Below the pieces are notes generated by a model. The model was not told the DNA's origin, searched no databases, and saw nothing but the letters and a program-made list of their open reading frames with translations. A program made the translations under genes and the position numbers. A DNA stretch of 64,000 nt from positions 186,001 to 250,000 of the forward strand of contig NZ_JAIFZS010000011.1 in the NCBI RefSeq assembly GCF_019710635.1, written 5' to 3'. Every line of letters begins with the position of its first letter. Position 1 is the stretch's first letter. Source of the stretch: Mycolicibacterium xanthum (lineage in GTDB: Bacteria > Actinomycetota > Actinomycetes > Mycobacteriales > Mycobacteriaceae). This document shows positions 34,906-43,447 of this stretch, piece by piece.

Positions 34906-37404
34906 TTACCGACCGTCCGGAGAGTTCAGCAGGGCCCGCAACATCGAGAGCATCTCGGAGCGGGATTCGGCGCCCAGCCGCCGGCGGATCCGGGCCACGT
35001 GATGCTCGACGGTCTTGGCCGAGATGAACAGTTGTGCGCCGATGTCGCGGTAGGGCATGCCGTTCAGCAGCAGCTCGGCCACCTCACGCTCTCGGTCGGA
35101 CAGCTGGGCGGCGGTGGGCCGCTGCGGGGCGACCTGTGGAGCCGGTGCGGCGACCGTCGGCTCGGGGCTGGTGACGGTCTGCTTGAGGTCGCGCGCCAGC
35201 TGCAGCATCGCCTGCGACACTCGTGGATCGGACGTCTGAAGCGCCGCCTGGCCGGCGAGCCGGGTGGCGTCCCAGGTGTGGCCGAACTGGGCCAGTCCGC
35301 GGGCGGCGGCGATCACCTCATCGGTGTCGACGTGATCGGCCAGGACCCGCAGCCAGGTCCGTCCGGCGGTGGCCAGCGACTTGGCGAACGGCGAGTGCGG
35401 GGCGGCCGCCGTCAGCGCCTGCCCGTGCGGTGCGACCGCGTCGGGCGAATTGGCGAGGATGGCCGCGTGCACCCCCGCCCAGTGCAGAGGCGCCGACCAC
35501 AGCACCGGGTCACCCAGCCCGGCCAGTAGCGCGAAGGCCTCGTCGAGGGTGTGGCGCAGCTGGTCGACCTGCCGGATGCGGGCCGCGGTGACCCAGAGTT
35601 CGCCGAGCGGCAGCAGCGCGAACAGGTCGGGCGCGGACTCGGCCAGCACCTCCATCGCGGCGTACCAGTGTGCCTGCATGGCGCCGCTGTCTCCGCCGCG
35701 ACGGGCGATGCCGGCCTGCAGCGCGGCGGCCCACAGTGCGTCCCGCCGGTGCAGCGCGGGCGCCCCGTCGCCCGGCACGCACGCCGCGGCCGCTGCCAGC
35801 TGCCCGTCCTGCATATGGGCCCAGCCCAGCAGCAGCCGGTGCCGATGCGCCGCGAAGGCCGCCTCCCGGCCGCCTGGACCGTCGCGCTGAACCGCGCGCC
35901 CGATCACGCTGCGGGCCCGGACCGGATCACCGCCGTGCAGCGCCGCCAGCGTCACCAGCGCGGCGGGGGTATCCGGGATGACACCGGTCAGACCCTGCTC
36001 GACGCCCAGGGACTGGCCCAGCCGGGCCAGCGCGATCGGATACGGGTGATCCAGCGTCAGCGCCAACCCGTCGATCAGGCTGGCGGCCGCCCGAGCGGTG
36101 GATGTCGGCGGGCCCGAACCGGCGCCGGCGGCAGGGGGCGCATCGCCGGCGGCCAGCGCGGCGATGGCGGCCGCCGCGCCGCTGAGGGCATCCGGCGGTG
36201 GCCCCAACCAACGGAACAGGTCGCGGGCCTGGCCGGCGTTGCCGTCGTGCAGCGCGATGCTGGCCGCGATCCGGACGGCAGCGGCACGCTCGGCCGGATC
36301 TTGCGAGGCCAGTAGTTCGTCGGCGAGCCGACCGGCCGTGCTGCAGTCACCGGTCAGGGCGAGCGCGTCGGCCAGGTTCGCGCTCGAAGCGGCCGCACCC
36401 GCGTCGACCGCCGCCCGGTAGAGCCGCGCCGCCTGGCCCGGACGATCGCGGGCCGAACCGGCGAGGTCGGTCAGCGCGGCGGCCAGCCGGTCATCGCGCA
36501 GGCCGTGCTCGGCCATCCGCAGCGCCAGGTCGGGGGTCAGTGTCGACAGCTCCAGCTGTGAACAGAGCACCGCGACCTCGATGTCGTGATGTCGTGCCGT
36601 GCCGACCAGCTGGGCGATACCGGCGTGCACCGTCTGGGCGAACTGCTGCGGATGAGACGGTTCGAACAACCCGCTCGCGCGGGCGCGGTCGACGAGAGCC
36701 AACGCGGTGTCCGAGGGCATTCGCAGCGCGGCGGCGACATCGTCGGGGCCCAGATCGGGACTCAGCGACGACACCAGGAAGGTGTCCAGCAGCCGCTCCT
36801 CCACCAGCCGCAGCCGCTCGATCAGCGCGAACCGGGCCGCCTGGCGAACGGCACCCGGGCCGTCCCCGGCCGCGACCAGCGCGGCGCGCACCAGGAAGGG
36901 CAGACCGGCCGTCGAGCCGATGATCAGCCGGACCAGCTCCGGTGTAGCCGGCACGCCCAGCACCGCCGCCGCGAGCCGGGCCACCTCGACGGCGGGCAGC
37001 GGCCCCAACGTCACGGCCGGGTTCTCCCGTCGCAGCGCAGTGGCGAGCCGGCGCATCGCCCCGTGCTGAGCCAGCGGCTGCGCGGCGATCACCACCGACG
37101 CGTCCGGAATGGCCACCAACTCCGTGAGGCGGTCCAGCTCCGGGTCGTCGAGGAGGTGCGCGTCGTCGACGACGACGATGTCGTCCGCCCCGCCGGACTC
37201 CGGGGCCGGGGGCCGCGACAGCACCCGTCGGCCGGAGGAGCGCAACGACGCCCGCAACGCCGCCAGCACCGTCGACTTGCCGGTACCGATGCCACCGGTG
37301 ACCAACAGCTTGACGGCGGCGCGCGGATCGGCCTCCACCGCGGCGACCGCCTCCCGGGAGGCCGGGGGCAGATCCGTCGGCCGGTGCGGCGCCGCGTTCG
37401 TCAT
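34906..37404 (-). CDS. iniR: IniR-like AAA/LuxR transcriptional regulator (Rv0339c orthologue)
   Basis: 832 aa. The N-terminal STAND-type ATPase has Walker A GGIGTGKSTVLAAL and Walker B DDIVVVDDAHLLDDPE. A long helical repeat region fills the middle. The C-terminal LuxR helix-turn-helix is LSDREREVAELLLNGMPYRD, with FISAKTVEHHVARIRRRLGA. The M. tuberculosis/M. marinum orthologue IniR is reported as an activator of iniBAC responding to trehalose. It is only 10 bp after the Hsp70-like gene, so the two are probably one transcript, divergent from the ini genes. Confidence 0.9.
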   Translation of the reverse strand: MTNAAPHRPTDLPPASREAVAAVEADPRAAVKLLVTGGIGTGKSTVLAALRASLRSSGRRVLSRPPAPESGGADDIVVVDDAHLLDDPELDRLTELVAIPDASVVIAAQPLAQHGAMRRLATALRRENPAVTLGPLPAVEVARLAAAVLGVPATPELVRLIIGSTAGLPFLVRAALVAAGDGPGAVRQAARFALIERLRLVEERLLDTFLVSSLSPDLGPDDVAAALRMPSDTALALVDRARASGLFEPSHPQQFAQTVHAGIAQLVGTARHHDIEVAVLCSQLELSTLTPDLALRMAEHGLRDDRLAAALTDLAGSARDRPGQAARLYRAAVDAGAAASSANLADALALTGDCSTAGRLADELLASQDPAERAAAVRIAASIALHDGNAGQARDLFRWLGPPPDALSGAAAAIAALAAGDAPPAAGAGSGPPTSTARAAASLIDGLALTLDHPYPIALARLGQSLGVEQGLTGVIPDTPAALVTLAALHGGDPVRARSVIGRAVQRDGPGGREAAFAAHRHRLLLGWAHMQDGQLAAAAACVPGDGAPALHRRDALWAAALQAGIARRGGDSGAMQAHWYAAMEVLAESAPDLFALLPLGELWVTAARIRQVDQLRHTLDEAFALLAGLGDPVLWSAPLHWAGVHAAILANSPDAVAPHGQALTAAAPHSPFAKSLATAGRTWLRVLADHVDTDEVIAAARGLAQFGHTWDATRLAGQAALQTSDPRVSQAMLQLARDLKQTVTSPEPTVAAPAPQVAPQRPTAAQLSDREREVAELLLNGMPYRDIGAQLFISAKTVEHHVARIRRRLGAESRSEMLSMLRALLNSPDGR

Positions 37405-37414
37405 CGCCGGGGGA

Positions 37415-39259
37415 TCAGGAGCCGGCGTCGGGGGCGGTGACCGTCGTGGTGACCGGAGCGACCGGTTCCTCGGTGGTCGGTGCCGCCGAGGTCGTCGGTG
37501 CGGCCGAGGTGGTCGGCGCCGCGGAGGTGGTCGGTGCCGCCGAGGTCGTCGTCGGCTGGGTGGTGGTGGTCCTGGTCGTGGTGGTCGTCGTCGGCTGCGT
37601 GGTCGTCGTCGTAGTGGTGGTCGTCGTCGGCTGGGTGGTGGTGGTCGTGGTCGTCGACGTGGTTTCCGACGAGGCCGACGTGGTTTCCGGCGGCGTGGTG
37701 GGCGGCGGCTGGCTGACCGTGGTGGTGGCCTGACCGTCCGGGCCGATGGTCACCGTCGTCACCGGCGGAGGCAGTACGGCCGACGGCTCGCCGGGAACGG
37801 TGCTCGACATCTCGCCCGGCGGCGAGGAACCGCCGTCCGAACCGGTCAGCGTCATCGCGAGCCCACCCACCGCCAACAGCGCCGCCGCGGCGGCGACGCC
37901 GAACAACACGGGCGGACGCTTGTACCAGGGCAGCGGCGGCAGGGAGTCGTCGAAGCCGTCGTCGTGGCGGTCGAACTCCACCGGCGGACGCGCTGCGGTC
38001 ATGCCGCCCCCGGAGGGATCGGTGGTGTAGTCGGCGCCGGTGTAGGGCAGCGGATCCCCGGACGAGTCGTCATCCTGCGACCACGCGAGAGCCCGGAAGG
38101 TCGCCGACGAAGCGCCGTCACTGGCCGACTCGGCGGCGGCCACACCGGCCGCGCCGGCGGCCCACGCCGCGTGCCCCATCGCCGTCGGCGCATCGGCCGC
38201 CGGCGCCATCCCGGTCGGCGCATCCGCCGCGCCGCCCTGGTCGGCGCCCAGCGCCGCGCCGACGGCGGCGCTGAGCTGTGGCTCCGGGGTGGTCACGACC
38301 GCTGCGCGCAGCCGCTCGGACAACCGCTGCGTCACCGCCGGGATCGCGGCGCCGCCGCCGACGGTGGCCACCGCCGACACCGCGGCGGCGCCGAGGCCGT
38401 TGCGTTGCAGCGTGTCCTCGATCGCGCTGACCAGTCCGTCGAGCGGTTCGGTGATCAGCTGTTCGAGATCGGCGCGGGTCACCCGGACCTCGGAGTCGAT
38501 CCCGGGCAGCTCGGCGGGTACGGCGACGGCCGTCTCGGCGGACAGCTGTTCCTTCGCCCGCCGGCATGCGTCCCGCAGCCGCATCAGCGGGCCCACCGCG
38601 GCGGTACCCGCGGTGTCTGCGGTGCCGGCGTCGGAGAAACCCTCGAGCAGGTGGTTGAGCAGCGCCCGGTCGATGGCGTCGCCGGCGAAGTCCGGATAGC
38701 GCACCGTCTGGCCGATCGTGGCCAGGCCGGCACCCGCATCGGCCAGCGTGATGCTCGAACCGCTGCCGCCGAGGTCGACGAGGACGACCACACCCTCGGC
38801 GGGCACCTGCTGGGTGGTCCGAAGCGCGGCCAGCGCGGTGGTCGAATCCGGTACCAGCGTGGGCGGCACCCCGTTGGGGGCAAGGCCGGGCCAGGTCCGC
38901 AGTGCGCCGCGCAGCGCCCCGACGGTTGCGGGTCCCCAGTGCGCGGGGACCGCGATGGTGACGGGCGCACCGCCGCCGACGAGTCGGGCCATGGCGTCGA
39001 GGGCGACGGCCAGGGCCTGCTCACCCCGGTGGGCCGAGCCGTCGGCGGCCACCAGCGGGACCGGGTCGCCGACCCGGTCGACGAAACCGTCCAGGACGAC
39101 GGCGGGTTCGGCGTAGCCGGGAATCTGCTCCGGCGCGCCGACCTCGGGTCCGCGGTCGTCGTAGAGGTTGAGGATGGATCGCCGGAGAAGTGGAGGACGG
39201 CCGACGTGTGCCGCCGCCAGGTTGGTGGTTCCGATCGACAACCCCAGGGGTTCGGTCAT
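37415..39259 (-). CDS. Hsp70-like membrane protein with extracellular threonine-rich tail
   Basis: 614 aa. Residues 1-335 have an Hsp70/actin fold (LGLSIGTTNLAAAHVG; VVVLVDLGGSGSSITLADAG; VATVGGGAAIPAVTQRLSER). The first phosphate loop reads SIGTT where DnaK has DLGTT, so the key Asp is absent. No substrate-binding domain follows. One transmembrane helix is at about 447-470 (VLFGVAAAAALLAVGGLAM). The outer tail is Pro/Thr-rich with TTTTTTTTQP and SAAPTT repeats. It is divergent from the Rv0340-like gene and co-directional with iniR. It is not found here in M. tuberculosis as far as I recall. Confidence 0.85.
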   Translation of the reverse strand: MTEPLGLSIGTTNLAAAHVGRPPLLRRSILNLYDDRGPEVGAPEQIPGYAEPAVVLDGFVDRVGDPVPLVAADGSAHRGEQALAVALDAMARLVGGGAPVTIAVPAHWGPATVGALRGALRTWPGLAPNGVPPTLVPDSTTALAALRTTQQVPAEGVVVLVDLGGSGSSITLADAGAGLATIGQTVRYPDFAGDAIDRALLNHLLEGFSDAGTADTAGTAAVGPLMRLRDACRRAKEQLSAETAVAVPAELPGIDSEVRVTRADLEQLITEPLDGLVSAIEDTLQRNGLGAAAVSAVATVGGGAAIPAVTQRLSERLRAAVVTTPEPQLSAAVGAALGADQGGAADAPTGMAPAADAPTAMGHAAWAAGAAGVAAAESASDGASSATFRALAWSQDDDSSGDPLPYTGADYTTDPSGGGMTAARPPVEFDRHDDGFDDSLPPLPWYKRPPVLFGVAAAAALLAVGGLAMTLTGSDGGSSPPGEMSSTVPGEPSAVLPPPVTTVTIGPDGQATTTVSQPPPTTPPETTSASSETTSTTTTTTTQPTTTTTTTTTTQPTTTTTTRTTTTQPTTTSAAPTTSAAPTTSAAPTTSAAPTTEEPVAPVTTTVTAPDAGS

Positions 39260-39320
39260 GATGGCGTCTCCTGTCTGGGCCGTGCCCCACCTTAGCGACT
39301 GATCCCGACCCGCAGGCGCT

Positions 39321-39366
39321 CATCCCCCTAGTGTCGCCGATCCCCTATCGGTCAACCCCCTAACGG
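39321..39366. promoter_or_regulatory. CCCCTA-rich motif cluster upstream of the Rv0340-like gene
   Basis: Three related elements, ATCCCCCTAG, ATCCCCTATC and AACCCCCTAAC, lie about 15-20 bp apart in the 242-bp divergent region between the Hsp70-like and Rv0340-like genes. The same element recurs upstream of iniB. They are candidate binding sites for IniR or another ini regulator. Confidence 0.45.
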
Positions 39367-39501
39367 CCCCGATGCCGAACTGGGCTGGGCACCGATCCCG
39401 ACGAGCTCCGAGGCGGATAACATCGGGATCAACATGTCGGGGATATCCGGTCCCGGCGGTGTCGGCAGTGCGGACAGGTAGGGCAGGGGACGGGTGCGGT
39501 C

Positions 39502-40020
39502 ATGGCGAACTCATTGTTGGACTTCGTGATGTCGCTGGTGCGGGATCCCGAGGCCGCCGCACGCTACGCCGCCGATCCCGCACAGGCGATTGCGGACGCG
39601 AATCTGACCGACGTGACCAGTGCAGACGTGCAGAATCTGATCCCGGTGGTGGCGGAGTCGCTGTCGATGTCCATTCCCGCGCACGGTCTGGACGCCTTCG
39701 ATGACGGTGCCGGTGTCGCTGCCGGCGGCAATGTCTGGGCGAGCGGTGCGGCGACCGCGGCCTTCGATGCGTTCGACGACCATCTGCCCGAGCATGCGGT
39801 GATCGACACGCACGCCGCGGTGCCCGACATCGTCGGTGACGCCGATCCGGCGTTTGCGGTTCCCGAGGTTGCCGATCTCACCGATGCAGCGCTGTCGCCG
39901 CAGTTCGAAGAGCTGCCGATCGAGGAACCCGTCGTCACCGACGCCGGCTTCGCCGACGACTGGGGGCAGGCGCTCATCGACCCGAGCCACCCAGGCGAGG
40001 GGTTCGACCTCTTCGACTGA
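39502..40020 (+). CDS. IniB N-terminal-domain protein (Rv0340-like)
   Basis: 172 aa. The first 60 residues (MANSLLDFVMSLVRDPEAAA; RYAADPAQAIADANLTDVTS) share the helical N-terminal domain of IniB and Rv0340. The rest is acidic and Asp/Ala/Val-rich, ending HPGEGFDLFD, and is probably disordered. There is no signal peptide. The position directly before iniB matches Rv0340 in M. tuberculosis. The function is unknown. A strong terminator follows the gene. Confidence 0.85.
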   Translation: MANSLLDFVMSLVRDPEAAARYAADPAQAIADANLTDVTSADVQNLIPVVAESLSMSIPAHGLDAFDDGAGVAAGGNVWASGAATAAFDAFDDHLPEHAVIDTHAAVPDIVGDADPAFAVPEVADLTDAALSPQFEELPIEEPVVTDAGFADDWGQALIDPSHPGEGFDLFD

Positions 40021-40024
40021 CGAG

Positions 40025-40068
40025 CTTCCCCTCCCGGGTACGCACCCTTCCCCTCCCGGGTACGCACC
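40025..40068. repeat. 22-bp perfect tandem duplication
   Basis: Two identical copies (40025-40046 and 40047-40068), each containing CTCCCGGGTACGCACC with the palindrome CCCGGG. They lie immediately after the Rv0340-like stop and before its terminator. Confidence 0.85.
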
Positions 40069-40072
40069 CAGA

Positions 40073-40103
40073 CCGCGCGGATCCTCGATCCGCGCGGTTT
40101 TTT
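40073..40103 (+). terminator. Rho-independent terminator between the Rv0340-like gene and iniB
   Basis: CCGCGCGGATC-CTC-GATCCGCGCGG forms a perfect 11-bp stem with a 3-nt loop, followed by TTTTTT. It is a canonical intrinsic terminator, rare in mycobacteria. It separates the Rv0340-like transcript from iniBAC, so iniB must have its own promoter in 40104-40340. Confidence 0.9.
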
Positions 40104-40160
40104 GGTGTCTGAACTGCGATGATTCCTTCTTTAGGGAAGCGCCGGGACAGAATCCCCCGA

Positions 40161-40242
40161 GCCACCCCTAACCCCCTAACCCATTGGTGTCCGCATCCCT
40201 AGTCATCCCCCATCGGGGATGGGCAGCAACCCCGTTTCGGGG
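40161..40242 (+). promoter_or_regulatory. iniB upstream regulatory region with CCCCTA motifs and two hairpins
   Basis: ACCCCTAACCCCCTAAC (about 40164-40180) and ATCCCTAGTC match the elements before the Rv0340-like gene. CATCCCC-CATC-GGGGATG (40204-40221) is a perfect 7-4-7 palindrome, and CCCCG-TTT-CGGGG (40230-40242) follows. These lie about 100-180 bp before the iniB ATG. They may be regulator sites or, if transcribed, leader structure. No gene is present in 40104-40340. Confidence 0.45.
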
Positions 40243-40340
40243 CTTGCCCGACGCCCATAGCGTGGTCGGCAGATCGCCGGAAGGTCCGGCGAGAAGGCTC
40301 CCCCGAAGAGCACCTCGGGACGATCACGAAAGGCACTCCC

Positions 40341-41486
40341 ATGCTCACCATCATCGACTTCATCCTGGACCTGTTCCGCAGCCCGGCGTCGGCGGCATCG
40401 TTCGTCATCGACCCGGACGGTGCGCTGCGCGACGCCGGCCTGCCGAACGTGACCGCGGCGCAGCTGGCCTCGGTGGCCGCAACCGCGGCGCCCGCCGGTT
40501 ACGCCCTCGGCGGCGGAGACCCGATCGTCGGCCTGCAGCGGGCGGTCGCCGATCACCACAACCTCGCCCAGAGCTTCGCCTCGCCGTTCTCGCCCCAGAC
40601 CACCTGGGCGCCGGACACCAACACCGAGCTGGGCAGCCGCAACAACACCAACGCCGAGTTCCTCAGCCCGGACCAGAGCGCGGGCGCCAACTCCCAGGCG
40701 GGGGCGTTCAACCTCGGTTTCGGGGACATCACCCTGGGCGACAAGACCAGCAACACCGCCACCAACGGCGGCGTCGTGGTCGACGGGGAGAACGACGGCG
40801 ACATCGTCAGCGGTGACGGCGCCGCGCTCGGCGACGGAAACACCCTGAACAACGGCGACATCCTCGCCGGAGCCGGTTCGAACGTCGTCGTCGGCAAGGA
40901 CAACGAGGTCGAGGACAACTCACAGACCGCTGGTGACGACCTGATCGCCGACAACGATTCCCCGGTGCTCAGCGACGTCGACACCAGCGGCGGCAACGGT
41001 GGCGGCGCGGCCGGCGGTGACAGCCTGATCGGCATCGGTGGCGGCAACGCGGCGGGCGGCTCCGGAGGCTCCGGCGGCGGCATCATCATCACCGACGACG
41101 ACGTCAACACCGGCACCCAGATCGACGGGAACTACGGCAGCGACAACGTCGAGGACAACTCGGTCAACACCGCGGTCAGCACCGAGACCTCGACCTCCAC
41201 CGAGAGCTCGGTCGAGGACAACTCGTCGAACTTCGAGTCCAACCTCGGGTCGGGCAACGAGACCGCGATCGGGTCGGGCAACGAGACCGCGATCGGGTCG
41301 GGCAACGAGACCGCGATCGGGTCGGGCAACGAGACCGCGATCGGGTCGGGCAACGAGACCAACACCGACCTGTTCTCCGGCAACGCAACCAGCACCGATC
41401 TGTTCTCCGGGAACGAGACCAGCAGTCACACCGATCTGTTCTCCGGGAACGAGGCCAGCACCGACACCGTGCTGGACGCGTTCTGA
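40341..41486 (+). CDS. iniB: IniB, isoniazid-inducible Asn/Gly/Ser-rich protein
   Basis: 381 aa, with GAAAGG upstream of the ATG. Residues 1-75 are the conserved IniB N-terminal domain (MLTIIDFILDLFRSPASAAS). The remainder differs from the Gly/Ala-rich M. tuberculosis protein. It is acidic and rich in Asn, Gly, Ser, Asp and Thr, with GSGNETAI and TDLFSGNE repeats. iniBAC is induced by isoniazid, ethambutol and other cell-wall inhibitors; IniB's molecular role is unknown. The tail has the composition of an exported, low-complexity protein, but no signal peptide is visible. Confidence 0.92.
   Translation: MLTIIDFILDLFRSPASAASFVIDPDGALRDAGLPNVTAAQLASVAATAAPAGYALGGGDPIVGLQRAVADHHNLAQSFASPFSPQTTWAPDTNTELGSRNNTNAEFLSPDQSAGANSQAGAFNLGFGDITLGDKTSNTATNGGVVVDGENDGDIVSGDGAALGDGNTLNNGDILAGAGSNVVVGKDNEVEDNSQTAGDDLIADNDSPVLSDVDTSGGNGGGAAGGDSLIGIGGGNAAGGSGGSGGGIIITDDDVNTGTQIDGNYGSDNVEDNSVNTAVSTETSTSTESSVEDNSSNFESNLGSGNETAIGSGNETAIGSGNETAIGSGNETAIGSGNETNTDLFSGNATSTDLFSGNETSSHTDLFSGNEASTDTVLDAF
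41247..41360 (+). repeat. 24-bp perfect tandem repeat in iniB
   Basis: Four identical 24-bp copies start at 41247, 41271, 41295 and 41319. A partial fifth copy of 18 bp (GGGTCGGGCAACGAGACC) begins at 41343. Each encodes GSGNETAI. Exact identity at silent sites indicates recent expansion and probable copy-number variability. Confidence 0.95.
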
Positions 41487-41506
41487 GCAGCCCGCGGCCA
41501 CATCGC

Positions 41507-41536
41507 ACCGGCGGGGACCCGATGGTCCCCGCCGGT
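41507..41536 (+). terminator. Strong GC hairpin between iniB and iniA
   Basis: ACCGGCGGGGACC-CGAT-GGTCCCCGCCGGT is a 13-bp perfect stem with a 4-nt loop, 20 bp after the iniB stop and 45 bp before iniA. It lacks a U-tract. It may attenuate transcription or protect the iniB mRNA 3' end, giving unequal iniB and iniA expression. Confidence 0.65.
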
Positions 41537-41581
41537 CCGCGCGCCTAACGTTGATCCAGCGCCACCGGACAAGAGGACACC

Positions 41582-43414
41582 ATGACGCAGCCGAACGACC
41601 CTCGCAAGGTCAAGCTGATCGTCGAGCTCATCGACCACACCAGCACGATCGCCGAAGCCAAACAGCGGGGCGATCTGGTCGACCGGCTCGCGCGGGCCGA
41701 GCGGCGGATCACCGACCCCCAGATCCGGGTGGTGATCGCCGGCCAGCTCAAGCAGGGCAAGAGTCAACTGCTCAACTCGCTGCTGAACATGCCGGTCGCC
41801 CGGGTGGGTGACGACGAGTCCACGGTGGTGGCCACCGTGGTGTCCTACGGCGAGCAGGCCACCGCGCGTCTCGTGGTGGCCGGGCCCGACGGCGCGGAAC
41901 CGGAACTGGTCGACATCCCCACCGCAGACCTCCGCAACGACCTGCGCCGCGCGCCGCAGGCCCGTGGCCGTGAGGTCCTCCGCGTCGAGGTGACCGCGCC
42001 CAGCCCGCTGCTCAAGGGCGGCCTGGCCTTCATCGACACCCCCGGCGTCGGGGGTCACGGTCAGCCCCACCTGTCTGCCACGCTGGGTCTGCTGCCCGAC
42101 GCGGACGCGATGCTGATGATCAGCGATACCAGCCAGGAATTCACCGAACCGGAGATGACGTTCATCCGCCAGGCGCTGGAGATCTGCCCGGTGGCGTCGA
42201 TCGTCGCGACCAAGACCGACCTCTACCCGCATTGGCGGGCGGTGGTCGACGCCAACATCGCCCACCTCCGGCGCGCCGGTATCACCGCCCCGCTGATCCC
42301 GGCGTCGTCGACGCTGCGCAGTCACGCGGTGCAGCTCAACGACAAGGAGCTCAACGAGGAGTCGAACTTTCCGGCGATCGTGAAGTTCCTCTCCGAGAAG
42401 GTGCTCTCCCGGGAGAACGACCGGATCCGCGATCAGGTGATCGGCGAGATCCGCGCGGTGGCCGAGCATCTCAAGCTCTCGGTGCAGTCCGAGCTGTCGG
42501 CGCTCGACGATCCGCAGGCCCGTGAGCGGCTGACCGCCGACCTCGAGCGGCGCAAGCAGGAGGCTCAGGACGCGCTGCAGCAGACCGCGCTGTGGCAGCA
42601 GGTGCTCAACGACGGTATCGCCGACCTGACCGCCGACGTCGACCACGATCTGCGCCAGCGTTTCCGCACCATCACCTTCCATACCGAGCGGGTGATCGAC
42701 AGCACCGACCCGACGCAGAACTGGGCCGAGATCGGTGCCGAGCTGGAAGACGTCGTCGCCACCGCGGTCGGCGACAACTTCGTGTGGGCCTATCGGCGGG
42801 CCGAGGCGCTGGCGGCCGAGGTGGCCCGGACGTTCACCGAGGTGGGGCTCGGCTCGGTGCGGCTGCCCGAGATCGACGCACGGGAGATGGGTGCCGGTTT
42901 CGAGGAGTTCCGGTCCCTGACCGAGCTGGAGGCCAAACCGCTCAAGCTGGGCCACAAGGTCGTGACCGGGATGCGCGGTTCCTACGGCGGCGTGCTGATG
43001 TTCGGGATGCTGACGTCCTTTGCCGGGCTCGGCATGTTCAACCCGCTGTCGCTGGGCGCCGGATTCGTGTTGGGCCGCAAGGCCTACAAGGAGGACATGG
43101 AGAACCGGATGTTGCGGGTGCGCAACGAGGCCAAGACCAACGTCCGCCGTTTCGTCGATGACGTCGCGTTCGTGGTCGGCAAGGAGTCCCGCGACCGGCT
43201 CAAGGGCATCCAGCGTCAGCTGCGCGACCACTACCGCGAGATCGCCAACCAGACCACCCGCTCGCTCAACGAGTCGCTGCAGGCCACGCTCGCCGCCGCG
43301 AAGGTCGCCGACGCCGAGCGCGCCGGCCGGGTCAAGGAACTCGAGCGCCAGGCCGACATCCTCCGTCAGGTGCTCGACCACGCCGGCACGTTTGGCCCGG
43401 TCACTAAGCTCTAA
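41582..43414 (+). CDS. iniA: IniA, bacterial dynamin-like GTPase
   Basis: 610 aa. G1 is GQLKQGKSQLLNSLL, G3 is IDTPGVGGHG and G4 is ATKTDLYP. Hydrophobic paddle segments lie near residues 463-500 (GVLMFGMLTSFAGLGMF). The flanking helical bundle completes the dynamin-like fold. Mycobacterial IniA remodels membranes in a GTP-dependent way and contributes to tolerance of isoniazid and ethambutol. It is followed by iniC, the partner GTPase, within 33 bp. Confidence 0.95.
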   Translation: MTQPNDPRKVKLIVELIDHTSTIAEAKQRGDLVDRLARAERRITDPQIRVVIAGQLKQGKSQLLNSLLNMPVARVGDDESTVVATVVSYGEQATARLVVAGPDGAEPELVDIPTADLRNDLRRAPQARGREVLRVEVTAPSPLLKGGLAFIDTPGVGGHGQPHLSATLGLLPDADAMLMISDTSQEFTEPEMTFIRQALEICPVASIVATKTDLYPHWRAVVDANIAHLRRAGITAPLIPASSTLRSHAVQLNDKELNEESNFPAIVKFLSEKVLSRENDRIRDQVIGEIRAVAEHLKLSVQSELSALDDPQARERLTADLERRKQEAQDALQQTALWQQVLNDGIADLTADVDHDLRQRFRTITFHTERVIDSTDPTQNWAEIGAELEDVVATAVGDNFVWAYRRAEALAAEVARTFTEVGLGSVRLPEIDAREMGAGFEEFRSLTELEAKPLKLGHKVVTGMRGSYGGVLMFGMLTSFAGLGMFNPLSLGAGFVLGRKAYKEDMENRMLRVRNEAKTNVRRFVDDVAFVVGKESRDRLKGIQRQLRDHYREIANQTTRSLNESLQATLAAAKVADAERAGRVKELERQADILRQVLDHAGTFGPVTKL

Positions 43415-43447
43415 GCGTCAGCAGTCGGGCAGACGAAACGGTGAATC

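Noticed and set aside
30394..35529. A 5.1-kb open frame on the plus strand across aspC and etfD
   Set aside because: It is antisense to two well-conserved genes; its translation is His/Arg/Gln/Val-rich with no recognisable motif, as expected for the complement of GC-biased coding DNA.
41247..41360. Regular short repeats that could suggest a CRISPR array
   Set aside because: The copies are directly adjacent, with no unique spacers, and are in frame inside iniB.
41426..43381. A 651-codon minus-strand frame opposite iniA
   Set aside because: Shadow of iniA; no family resemblance and composition dominated by Val, Gly, Arg and His.
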